Assembly (NCBI GenBank): GCA_950295325.1
Contig: OX485807.1
Location: 33,450,440-33,514,439 of the forward strand
Direction: 5' to 3'
Origin: Polytrichum commune
Lineage: Eukaryota; Streptophyta; Polytrichopsida; Polytrichales; Polytrichaceae
DNA length: 64,000 nucleotides
The notes under the pieces are model-generated. The model had not been told where the DNA came from, did no database searches, and was given only the letters and a program-made list of their open reading frames with translations. This document shows, piece after piece, positions 1 through 9,246 of this stretch. Each line of letters begins with the position of its first letter. Position 1 is the first letter of the stretch. The position numbers and the translations under genes are program-made.

Positions 1-353
1 ATGACCTCCACCATGAACTAATTATGCATGTGTCATCTCCCAAAGCAACCAGCTGTAGGAAAATATGATACTCACAATAAAACAACATAAGCCTTCTCCA
101 TAGAATTCGCATGGACCTTGATTGAAGTTTACTCTTTCAAGGTGACACTTGCATTTCATGAAAAAAAATCTGTTAATTAGGCAGCCATGGCCATCAGGGA
201 AAGTATATAAATGAGAAGGATGACACATGAAGAACTTTCATTTAAGATGCAAAATCTTGCAGTGAAGGAACAACATTTACAGGTACAAGTAATAAATGGC
301 ATCTATAATGACACTTCTCCAAAGTGAGTTTAGAAATTCAATCAGTTGTTCAC

Positions 354-498
354 CTGCAAGGATTCTGCAAGTGCCTCTCTACTTGCTTGAACTTCGTTAC
401 CTTCTCCACCTTCAATGCCAGATCCAGGGCCTTCTTTAATGCTGCCACTGTCATCACATGTACAGAACATACAAGAATCAGCAAATGCGGGTTCATAG
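354..498 (-). other. Possible internal exon, minus strand, unrecognised
   Basis: On the minus strand a stretch open in two frames is bounded by an AG acceptor (plus-strand CT at 499-500) and a CAG/GTGAAC donor (plus-strand CAC at 351-353). One frame is Gly/Glu-rich (EGGEGNEVQASREALAESLQ); another reads as a lysine-rich helix (LKKALDLALKVEKVTKF). I recognise neither. It could be an exon of a gene leaving the window to the left or part of the CACTA interior. Support is only open frame plus plausible splice sites. Confidence 0.2.
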
Positions 499-509
499 CT
501 GGAAGTGAC

Positions 510-1017
510 TAATTTGTGAGCAGTTGCAATGAAACACAAATACGCGTCAACTCTTAACAGACATCAATTACTCATTGTAGTAGATACATCCATACCTCCC
601 TGAGCTCTTTAACGGTTCCTTCCAGCATGCAAGCCAAAAGAAGCCCAGAGCAGAGTAACAACCATTTGAACCATTTACCCTTATAATACCATCACCCCAG
701 TGGATTGAAATTCTCGAACACCATAGCTAAACCCTAAACCCCTAAAGCAGCCTAGACAGTAGCAATTAGATCTGTACCTTAATGTGACTAGAAACCCTAA
801 ACCTGAATCTTTGCATTTCACTTTCTTTACAGATCCCTAAACCCTAAAAGTGGCCTACTTACTGGCGGCGTTCAAACGTAGTGGTGCTACTCTCTGATCT
901 AAGCAGCATTAAGTTCACAAATTGACGCTGGCAACGGCTCTCACCTGATTTTCAAAATGGCGATGGCAAGGGCGCTTGAATGCTTCCCACGCCTCAGTGC
1001 TCCTGCTTGCTCTGGCG
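510..1017. promoter_or_regulatory. Telobox-rich upstream region
   Basis: No ORF of note. Several AAACCCTA telobox-type motifs occur near 731-745, 796-802 and 836-848. Teloboxes are a known element of plant promoters and 5' regions, and these sit within 300 bases upstream of the ATG at 1018. The region could be the promoter of the CACTA gene, or lie between two divergent genes if the minus-strand exon at 354-498 is real. No clear TATA box is assigned. Confidence 0.35.
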
Positions 1018-4000
1018 ATGGAGACGCCCACGAACGCCGTTGCAGCGCCTTCGGCAACTGAAGAGGACGACACCAACTCCAAGGACCGGGGTTCGGAAGG
1101 ATCTGAGGACTAGGCATCGGAGGAAGGGTTTGGGAGAGACGAGGACGCCGAAGTGCCCGAGTACGAGAGGCTGCGGCAGGCGAACTTACGGAAGAACGCC
1201 CTCAAGCTACAGGAGCTTGGAGTCCCCATTCTGGCAGCATCGTTGAAAGAGTCAACAATCACATGCACGACCGAAGCGGCAACAGGAGAGGGGAATCACG
1301 CGACTGTGAAGAGCACCCGCCGCGCCGGCGCCAGCAGCCTCGAAAACCCACGTTTAGGGTAAGGAAACCCTAAACCGTAGCTCCTAAGGTCATCCTCCTG
1401 GCCTCCTCTATTTAATGTGAGCATAACTCCTTCATTGAGTTTGGTTTCGACCTCACTAACTTCAGGTTTGCTTGACCTGCAGAGAGGATTACAGTGGGGG
1501 TTTGGAGCTCGTGCATCGGAGTAAGCGACTAAACAAAAACCCACCAAGATTTGGCACAACGTTGCGGAGTGCAAGGAAGAAGCACAAGGACGCGGAATCG
1601 AAGGAGGGCGGGCGGAGCGTGAATAGCAGTTCCAAGGAGTGGCACAACGAAGAGGAGAACACGGACAGCGAAGCTGACATCTGCCTTGAAGACGAGCATG
1701 GCAATGGCGATGATGACACCTTGCCAGTAGGAGTGGGAAAGCCACATCAAAGCAAGCAAAATCCTCAGGTGAGTGTACTAACTCACTGTTGGGATTTCTT
1801 CACATGCTGTAAGCATTCATTTGGGGTGGGTAATCGTCAAGTGTAGCAACGATGTGTCGTTACACTGAGTTAGATTTAAGGTGGAGCAATGTCTGGGCAG
1901 TTTTTGGGCATAGTCGATCAAGATAGGAAATCGCAAATAGAGGCTGCTATTGTGAGAATCACGAAGTCAAGACGACTTTTGGACCACAACAATATCATCA
2001 GTGAGGTGACCAAGCAGCTCCAAGCTCGCTTTTTACCGAACCCTGCTGTGATTAAAAAGCGCATTGAATCCTTGATTGAAAGAGAATTTATGGAAAGGGA
2101 TAGGGTAGACAGAAAGTTGTATCGATACCTGGCCTGATGGGTGTAAAGACAAGGATGTTTGGTTAGAGGTGAGCAGAAGAGGTGCATGGATGAGTTTCTA
2201 CTCCCTGGTGTGCTACTTGTTGCTCACAATAGTTTGCATGAGGGTAAGGGGAACCTTGTGTGAGCTACATAAAATTCTCCAGTTTAGGTGCATCAGAAAA
2301 CAAAATCTTCAGTCCTTCCTGATGGATGTCCTACGCTGGCTACAACGTGCTCTGTGAGAGTGGAATCCCTACTGAATTTCTAATAATTCTTGGTGGAAGG
2401 CTTAAGGTTCAAGTTCAAAACAAACTTCCAGTTTAATGAGCACCAACAGGTTTAGGAAGGGCAATGTATATGCTTTGAAGTGTTCATTTTTGAAGCAACT
2501 TCTTTTTCAGGTGTAGACCATCTTTCGATTTCTGTATGTCAATATTTTTCTTTGTATATTTACTCCTCAACTCACTTTTGACAGTATTCAAAAGGAAAAT
2601 GGAAAGGTATATCCCAGCCTTCATGCGCCGTAGTATGGTTTCTGTCCTGTCCAGATCACAAGTGTCCATTTTCAATATGCACACTTATCTTTTTGAATGT
2701 CCGACTATTTCTGGCTCATCTTTATTCCGTTTTAGAATCTGTGAGCAGGCAGAAGGCGAACTTGCCTCATGAATGTTGAATTTTCTTTTCAAGTGCACAG
2801 GCTTCTCTTATCAATCAAGCCCTCAAATCTTGTGATGAACTAGGTCAGTTTGAAAGAAGAGTGGGTGGATTTTGCAATTGTATTTGTCATAGTTTCAGTG
2901 AAAGCACAGGTTTCTAAGTAGATTCAATGAAGGATGCCTGAGATTCCTCTAAAACAAACGGTAATTCTCATGAAGCCTGTCAATTAAACCAATTATTTAT
3001 CAAACTCAAGTAGTTCATCTGTAACTAGCTGTCAGTTCTCCCCGGACCATGATGTGGAGCCTGCATCCTGCAAGGCCAAGCCTACCATCTCTATATAGAC
3101 TACCAATAACCTGCAAGAGCACAACCTTATTCAAATTTTTTTTAATAATTTTTCAATTTATTTCATTTCTCAAATTACCAAGCCCCTGCACACTTGCACT
3201 TCCCGATTTGTAGGCAGCCTGCCCAGCGAGCTATTGATTATCTTCATCAGCTTGTTTAGTATACTTGAGATGCGAAGTAATTGGAAAAGCTGACCTCTCT
3301 TAGTGCCTTCCAACTGTTAACCCTTATAGGTTCGAAAGGCCCGTTATGGGCCTGAAGGTGTCATACAGAGGGGTTTAATGCTTGATTTTTTTTGCGATGG
3401 GTCAAAAGATACCATTTCTGAAATTCTCATGAAGCCTGTCATTGGCAGTCTTGGACAGTCCACATGTTTCTACTCTCTTTGTGGCCGGTCTAACAACTTA
3501 CAAGTAGCGTTGTGCAATCACCAGGTAAGGTTTTTTTAGTAAATTTTTTTGGCATCCTTTGAATACACAGCTCAATCGAGGGGTTAGGGTAGCAAAATAA
3601 GATTGTCAATCAATGTATCTGGAAGGTTTGTCTATATCACAACTAAATCAAGATGTGTAATTCCATGGGCTTGGAGAAGGTCACTTGGTCAGCCGCATCT
3701 TGTATTGAGCACTAACATTTCTTGCAGCGCTTCAACTCTCTCTGGTATCGTTTCTTGTCTGCCTCTGCCTTCCTTATATATGGCTGGATTCATTTACAGG
3801 TGAATGCAATTAAACAATTTCCATAAGCTCCCTTTCCATGTTGACACCATGTTATGAGTCCACTGGAAAGAATTTCTTAGAAGTCTTTTTGTTGAAAAGA
3901 ATATTTTCATTGGTTTTGATTGCCCAAGGCTGTCGACAAATTCAGACCTGTTTATTCTTCCCACAATGACTTCATCTGGAACTAGTCACTGATCACTATA

Positions 4001-7000
4001 TTATGGTTATGTATGCTGCATTCCTTAATGTAAAGTTTTAGTCTAGCTGCTATCACAGTGTTTGTAAATATATCTCAAATCGCATTGAAGAATTAATGAT
4101 TTTGTCAAGCAATAATGGAAGGAAGACAAAAGGCATGATAGGTACACATTTATGAGGGTTTTGAGTGGGGACCTTCTTATATTTTTCGCTCATGTTTTGC
4201 CATTGTGAGCCCAGTATCCTCCCGACATCTCCGAAGGAAATGTTGGGGTTGTCGCTCGTGATGTTCTCTCGCTGGTTCTAGTCACATGAACTAAATAGTT
4301 GACTAACAAACTTCGTATGCGTTGAGCTCATGTGACTGGTTCTAGTCACATGAACTAAATAGTTGACTAACAAACTTCGTATGCGTTGAGCTCATGTGAC
4401 TGGTTCTAGTCACATGAACTGAGAGAACGACTAACCTTGACATTGAGATTGATGACCTCTGTATGCACTGTGCAGGCCAGAGCTCAGACAACCGAGCCAA
4501 CTGTTTGGGAGGTGCGCAAGCGAGGTCCTGGAGGTTGTGGAATTCCAAAACCCACGTCAACGAGCCTCCGTCCGCCGCAAAGAGACCGACCCCAACACGA
4601 CAAACCCCTTAAGATGTCAGAGGATTCACTAACAGGGGAGCCCTTCGATTACTGCAATGACGTAGTACCCGAGCTTCCTCGTGTTCAGGGAGGCAACACA
4701 CCTCCTTCGCGTGGCCGAGGCCTCCCCCGCCACGGCCCCATTAGCAGCTTGGACCTTCAAATTGCAGAAAAACAACTCCAACTACTGCAATGGAGGCGAG
4801 CGATGGAGATGCAGGAGCCTGTGGTGAACTCGTCCACGTATTCCCCATCGGAGATGACTGAGAGCTTAGGTAAACCCTCATATTCCAGAGACCAGAAGTC
4901 CAGACGACGGGTCGCTTTGAAGCAACAACAGGCTCAGGAGGTCATTTTTCGAGATGCTGGAGGGCCCAGAAAACACCTTGTGGAGGTCGATCTGAGGGGA
5001 CATCCACAAGGACAGAATCGTCCGCTGTGGCTAACATGTCTTCGAGGTCATGCACAGGATATAGATTTCAGCGAAGACAACTACAAGAATCTCAACACTT
5101 CGATGCTGCTCGCTGTCAAGGAACAAGTGGACAACACTTTTGAGTACCATGGGGGCCTTGGCAAGGTGACAGAGGAGGCTTTCCACAACATATTGAAGGG
5201 CCAACTGAAGGTGAAGAGATATCAGTTGAAGAAAAGAATGCAAGAAGGGAAGGACAAGCCAAAGCACATTCGGCATGACCATTGGGTGAAGTTGTCAAAA
5301 CTCATCTTGGAGGAGAAAAAACAACAGGAAGTAGAGAAGTTGCGATACAGCCGAGCCCAAGTGAGGAGGCCATCTTCAGCCGGGCGCAACGAAGAATATG
5401 TTCGAGCTCAATTGGTAAGTCTTCAGTCCATTACAGCTCCAACCTCACAACTTGCAAAACATCCGTATCCACTCTATATTGGAGATCCACATGCAACATA
5501 ATATATGATAACTTTCAACCTGGGAATAGAAACAACCTCCTCTTATGAATGAAGCCTCGTAATATAAGCAATACTCTTTGAGTACTCAATGGCAATTGCC
5601 ACAATACAACTACCCTATTAGAAATATTTGCAATAGGCAGATAAGGTTGAAGATGATCTCAAAGGCTGTACAACTGTTCCAATGCGAAAACCAGGTCATG
5701 ATGTGGCTAGGTGCAGTCATCAAATTAGAGTATGTGACTGTCATCAGTCATCACCAGAGTTTGCGTGACTTTTTTGGGTCATAGAGAATCTAAGATTTTG
5801 TAATCATGCAGCACTAACTATAAGATGTAAGATCTTTGTGCAGGCCATTAAGCTGGAGAGAAGCCCAACTAGGGTTGAAATTGAAAGGGAGCTTGCACGC
5901 GACAAAGATGCCCCTCGAAGACTCATTCCCAGAAGTGAAACCTCCCCGAGTAGCCGAGTGTCTGATGCAAAGCCAGAGCAGGACAGTGATTGGCGGAGAG
6001 CGATGGAGAAGAACATTGAACGCATCATGCAGCACCTGCAGATTCCCATTGTCACCCCCATGAAGGCAGCAAGTGCAAAAGGCAGCTCCAGCTCAGAGTC
6101 CACCGGCACCGACACTTCACGAAAGCCAGATCAGGTCCAAGAAAGCTTGATGCCACTGCAGGTACAAACATGACTTCATGTGTGTTGTCCAGCTCCTGTT
6201 GTTACAGCTCCTGCTTGGGCACTTCTTAAAATCTTGTGCCTTAGTTCTAGAAGAATTCACCATGCCAAGTTCGTTACTGTTTGTAGTCATTGATATGGAA
6301 ACAGTGACCAGGCTTTACTAGATGCAGTCATGAACATCAAATTCGTGATGGATAATAGTAATGAAGCTAGAATATGTGACTTCTCACAGTCATCAGTTTA
6401 ATATGTATTACTATCCATTGTCATTGAATTCAAATAAGTGATTGGAATTCACAAGAAGGTGAGGCTTTGTTGAACCCATTTACAAACATTGCTCTTGATC
6501 AAAAGCAATGACTGAGTGGATCCTTATACTTTGTAATCAACTGGGTTTGCAGCAAGTAGGGGAGTGCGAATCGCAGCCGGCAGATTTGGAGAAGGCAGAG
6601 GAGATTCCTGCAGTAGGTGACGTGAAGGACTCACATCCGTCGGGAACTTCGAGCAACCCTACAGGAGGCACTCCGGATTGTGGTACAGTGACCGTGGCAG
6701 AGTCAGGAGGACGTGCCCCAATTGTGTACTCAACTCGGAATTTGAGGGCTTCGAAGCCTGCAAAAGAGGACACTCGCACCCAGAAGAGAATGCGATTGAC
6801 AGAGGTTGAGAAGCTGAAGAAAGATCCCGATGACACAAAGAAGCAAAGGGCAGTCCGGGGGAGCAAAGCTCAACCCGAGAAGAGCAAGGAGGCCAACATT
6901 GACAGTCAGCAAAACGCGAAAGGGAAGAGGAAGAGAAACATGAACGCAGCGGTAAGTGAAGATGTAAGTGCACACATGCCATGTATTTTCACAGGTTTCT

Positions 7001-7772
7001 TTTTCTGAGAGCACCTATTCAGTGATTCAATCCCAACTGATCCATGTTTTGTGTGTGTTTTTTTTTATAGGTTGTACAAGAAACCGAGGGCCCGGATTTA
7101 AAGAAGGGTGACCCTGTGATCCTTTCCAAAAACTTGAACGTACAGATAAGTGAACATGTAAGTGCCATGTGCCACTTCCTGGAATGTTGTGCCTTAGGTC
7201 TTTAGAAATTCAGTATGGCAAGTTCGTGACTGTTTGTAGACTTGTAGTATGGAACGAGCGACCAGGCTTGATTAGATTCGGTCATGAAGTTAGAATACGT
7301 GACTGATATTAGTAATGACGTTAGCATATGTGTCTTCTCACAGTCATAGCATTTGAATAATTCCCATGAGCCTTGGAGATGTACATCGTTGTATAAAAGC
7401 AACAATTGAGTCCCAACTGATGCCTGTTTTGTGTTGTTATTATTATTATAGGTTGCACAAGAAGGTGAGGACCCGGAGTTCAAGAAGGGTGACCATGTGA
7501 GACTCAAGGGAATTCAAGAAGGGGAGGAGGATAAAGTTGTGGCACTCGGGAAAGTGCAGAATGTAGCTGGTGCTTCTCTACACGGGAGAACCATAATTGC
7601 AGGATGTGTGTCTGTAGAAGTGTTGAAAAGCCTAGATGACGACTACAGTTTGTTTGCACCCATAGATCTAGATGATCCACCCGTGACCTTGGTAGGACAA
7701 GCAGTAGGGCACTTTATAATGTGGCCCACAGAGTTCATGGACATTGATATGTCCTTTTCCCAAGCAGTTTAG
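1018..7772 (+). CDS. CACTA TNPA-like protein (Transposase_24 / DUF8039-like), seven exons
   Basis: Proposed exons: 1018-1358, 1483-1768, 4476-5414, 5844-6161, 6553-6951, 7071-7157 and 7452-7772; all introns are GT-AG, and all except the first are phase 0. Total 897 codons including stop. Exon 1 carries a conserved plant TE motif ([20 protein letters not shown]), exon 2 a basic [14 protein letters not shown] segment. Exons 3-4 match the Ptta/En/Spm Transposase_24 pattern: [56 protein letters not shown], then [16 protein letters not shown] and a coiled-coil-like end. Exon 5 is Lys-rich. Exons 6 and 7 start with near-identical sequence (VVQET/VAQEG...KKGDPV/KKGDHV). Exon 7 resembles the DUF8039 domain of plant TE proteins (VARG-like [23 protein letters not shown]). 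TNPA-type proteins bind subterminal repeats and assist transposition. Oddity: an in-frame TAG at 1111-1113 (codon 32) breaks exon 1, so the copy may be dead or start elsewhere. Joining exons 1-2 to 3-7 across the 2.7-kb intron is inference. Confidence 0.6.
1901..2137 (+). pseudogene. CUL3-like: Cullin-3 C-terminal neddylation (WHB) domain fragment
   Basis: Translation from 1901 gives [52 protein letters not shown] and the terminal KLYRYLA followed by a stop. This is the winged-helix (Nedd8/WHB) C-terminus of a cullin; [13 protein letters not shown] and [11 protein letters not shown] point to CUL3 rather than CUL1 or CUL4. The lysine that receives NEDD8 is kept (codon 1964-1966) but the usual IVRIMK is IVRITK here. 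Nothing of the rest of the ~730-residue cullin is nearby. The fragment sits in an intron of the CACTA gene; a CAG acceptor at 1898-1900 is in phase 0 with the donor at 1769, so a chimeric transcript (CACTA exons 1-2 plus WHB) is formally possible. Best read as a host-gene fragment captured by the transposon. Confidence 0.8.
2138..4271. other. Intron-like non-coding stretch of the CACTA element
   Basis: About 2.1 kb between the cullin fragment and the tandem repeat. AT-rich with only short open frames, none recognised. The start (2138-2360) may be 3' untranslated sequence of the captured CUL3 fragment. A small palindrome (GGCCCGTTATGGGCC) lies at about 3339-3353. Confidence 0.4.
4272..4420 (+). 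repeat. 64-bp tandem repeat with palindromic CATGTGACT/AGTCACATG motifs
   Basis: Two full copies (4272-4335, 4336-4399) and a partial third of a 64-bp unit beginning CTGGTTCTAGTCACATGAAC. Each junction forms an imperfect palindrome of CATGTGACT and AGTCACATG. The same GTGACTA/TAGTCAC core is frequent in the subterminal array at 7900-8927, so this is probably an internal cluster of the transposon's protein-binding motif, just upstream of the exon-3 acceptor. Confidence 0.7.
6162..7451 (+). repeat. Tandem duplication of an intron-exon unit inside the CACTA gene
   Basis: The intron after 6161 (around 6230-6420) and the intron after 7157 (around 7190-7370) share blocks: GTGCCTTAG..TCTAGAAATTC, ATGCCAAGTTCGT, GACTGTTTGTAG, GACCAGGCTTGATTAGAT and GTGACTTCTCACAGTCAT-like segments in the same order. 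The exons that follow (7071-7157 and the start of 7452-7772) are duplicates too. This indicates a tandem duplication of about 0.4-0.9 kb that added an exon in phase 0. Confidence 0.6.
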
Positions 7773-7899
7773 AGTGATGGAGTTCCAGTTGCAGAGCATC
7801 ATGTTTCAGCTATGAAATTTTCTCTTTCAATGAAATGTGTTCAAATCATTTGCATGACCTGACGCAGTGCTCACAACCGCACGGTTGACTTGTAATAGT

Positions 7900-8927
7900 C
7901 TTGATGTCTCATTATCCCACTAATCTGAAACTAAAATCTATGACTATGCACCGTAAGAATGGCAGATTCGACTGCATGGCATACGTTTGCACTAAACTAA
8001 GGACAATCAAGTCCTAGACAGATGCTTCCGATTTAATATTGAACTTTGACTCCCAGTAGTGAAAGAAACGGGTATACAAGGACTCCATGCAGTCATCAGA
8101 TGATATGGGTGACTATGTGTAGTGACGCACATTTGACTTTACAGTGTCGTATTCTCTCAGGTGTGTATGATGTAATACAGCCACAATCAAATCACTATGC
8201 ATAGTGATCAAACCATTGCTATATTCTCTAAACCCTCACTATAATTAGTCATGCCCATCTCATGATTTCAGTACTGGAGACCAATATCTCACTACAATTA
8301 GTCATAGCATTCAGAAGTCATTTCAGTATTCGTGACTATGTGTAGTCCAATAGATGCGACTTCAAAGAGTCTTATTATCCCAACTCAATTTATGATGTAT
8401 TTCAGTCATCATCTCACTACTGTTCGTAGTGATAAAACCAGTCATGTATTGATTGATACCTCACTACAATTTGTCATATCACCACGAAGCTATTTCAACA
8501 TTTGTGACTATGGGGTGTCAAATAGATGTGACTTCAAAGAGTCGTATGCTCCCAACTCAATGTATGACTACAAACAGTCACCATTTTACTACTATGCGTA
8601 GTGATGGAACTAGTCATGTATTGACACATACCTCACTACACATAGTCATGCCAAACAGACCCTATTTGCATATAGATGACTACATATAGTCATAGAGGTA
8701 TGACTATATAGAGTCATATGGTCCAAGTCTCACTGCAGGTCCCGTTTTGAGGTCCCAAAACACTGTGGGAACGCAACATTGGGAACAAGAAGTGTCCGAT
8801 ATGACCCCTAGTCAGATTGTCCGAAGCGACTAACTCAAAATGACTACAAACAGTGCTAGTCACATTTTGGTTTATGCTGTATTGTAGTCATAAAACCTAG
8901 TCACATTGGGCTGGTTTTCTTGTAGTG
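7900..8927 (+). repeat. CACTA 3' subterminal repeat array
   Basis: Non-coding kilobase after the stop codon, built of diverged ~180-190-bp units (compare 8330-8510 with 8510-8690) packed with GTGACTA, TAGTCAC, AGTCATG and CACTAC motifs in both orientations. It ends in the terminal inverted repeat at 8913-8927. In En/Spm such arrays are the binding region for TNPA; that function is inferred by homology of structure. Confidence 0.7.
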
Positions 8928-9246
8928 ACTTGTCATTGGTTGGCAGGAATATTTTAATATTTTTTCCAACAATAATTTTTTTAGGGCAGACTAGTGAATA
9001 AAAAGCACATGGTTGTTTCTTGCAAATGTCTTGGAGTTGAAGTGCTCAAAGTTTGTTGTATGTAGAGAAATTTTTTTATTGGATTTTTTTGACAATTTTT
9101 TGTCTTCAATGGCATGATTCTCACAAGATGGGAGTGGTTCCGAAACCCAACAATGGAGCCAAAATTCTCTTTGGATGTCGTGGAGTCAACCATAATTTGG
9201 AGTGCACGGACCCTCATTAGAAAGTAGAAATTTCAATCATTTTTAG

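Larger units (their letters stand above)
1018..8927 (+). mobile_element. CACTA (En/Spm) DNA transposon, right part
   Basis: The right end is canonical: bases 8913-8927 read GGTTTTCTTGTAGTG, the reverse complement of the CACTACAAGAAAACC terminus of plant CACTA elements. About 1 kb inside this end lies an array of short motifs in both orientations (7900-8927), the subterminal structure that TNPA-type proteins bind in En/Spm. The interior carries a spliced gene with the Transposase_24 (Ptta/En/Spm) signature. No matching left terminus occurs to the right of position 1, so the true start and the TNPD-type transposase are probably left of this window; 1018 is only the start of the gene. The predicted 3-bp target copy at 8928-8930 is ACT. 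Confidence 0.75.

Noticed and set aside
980-1246. 88-codon Arg-rich frame overlapping exon 1
   Set aside because: Shadow of the real exon-1 frame, which carries the conserved YERLRQANL motif and splices in phase.
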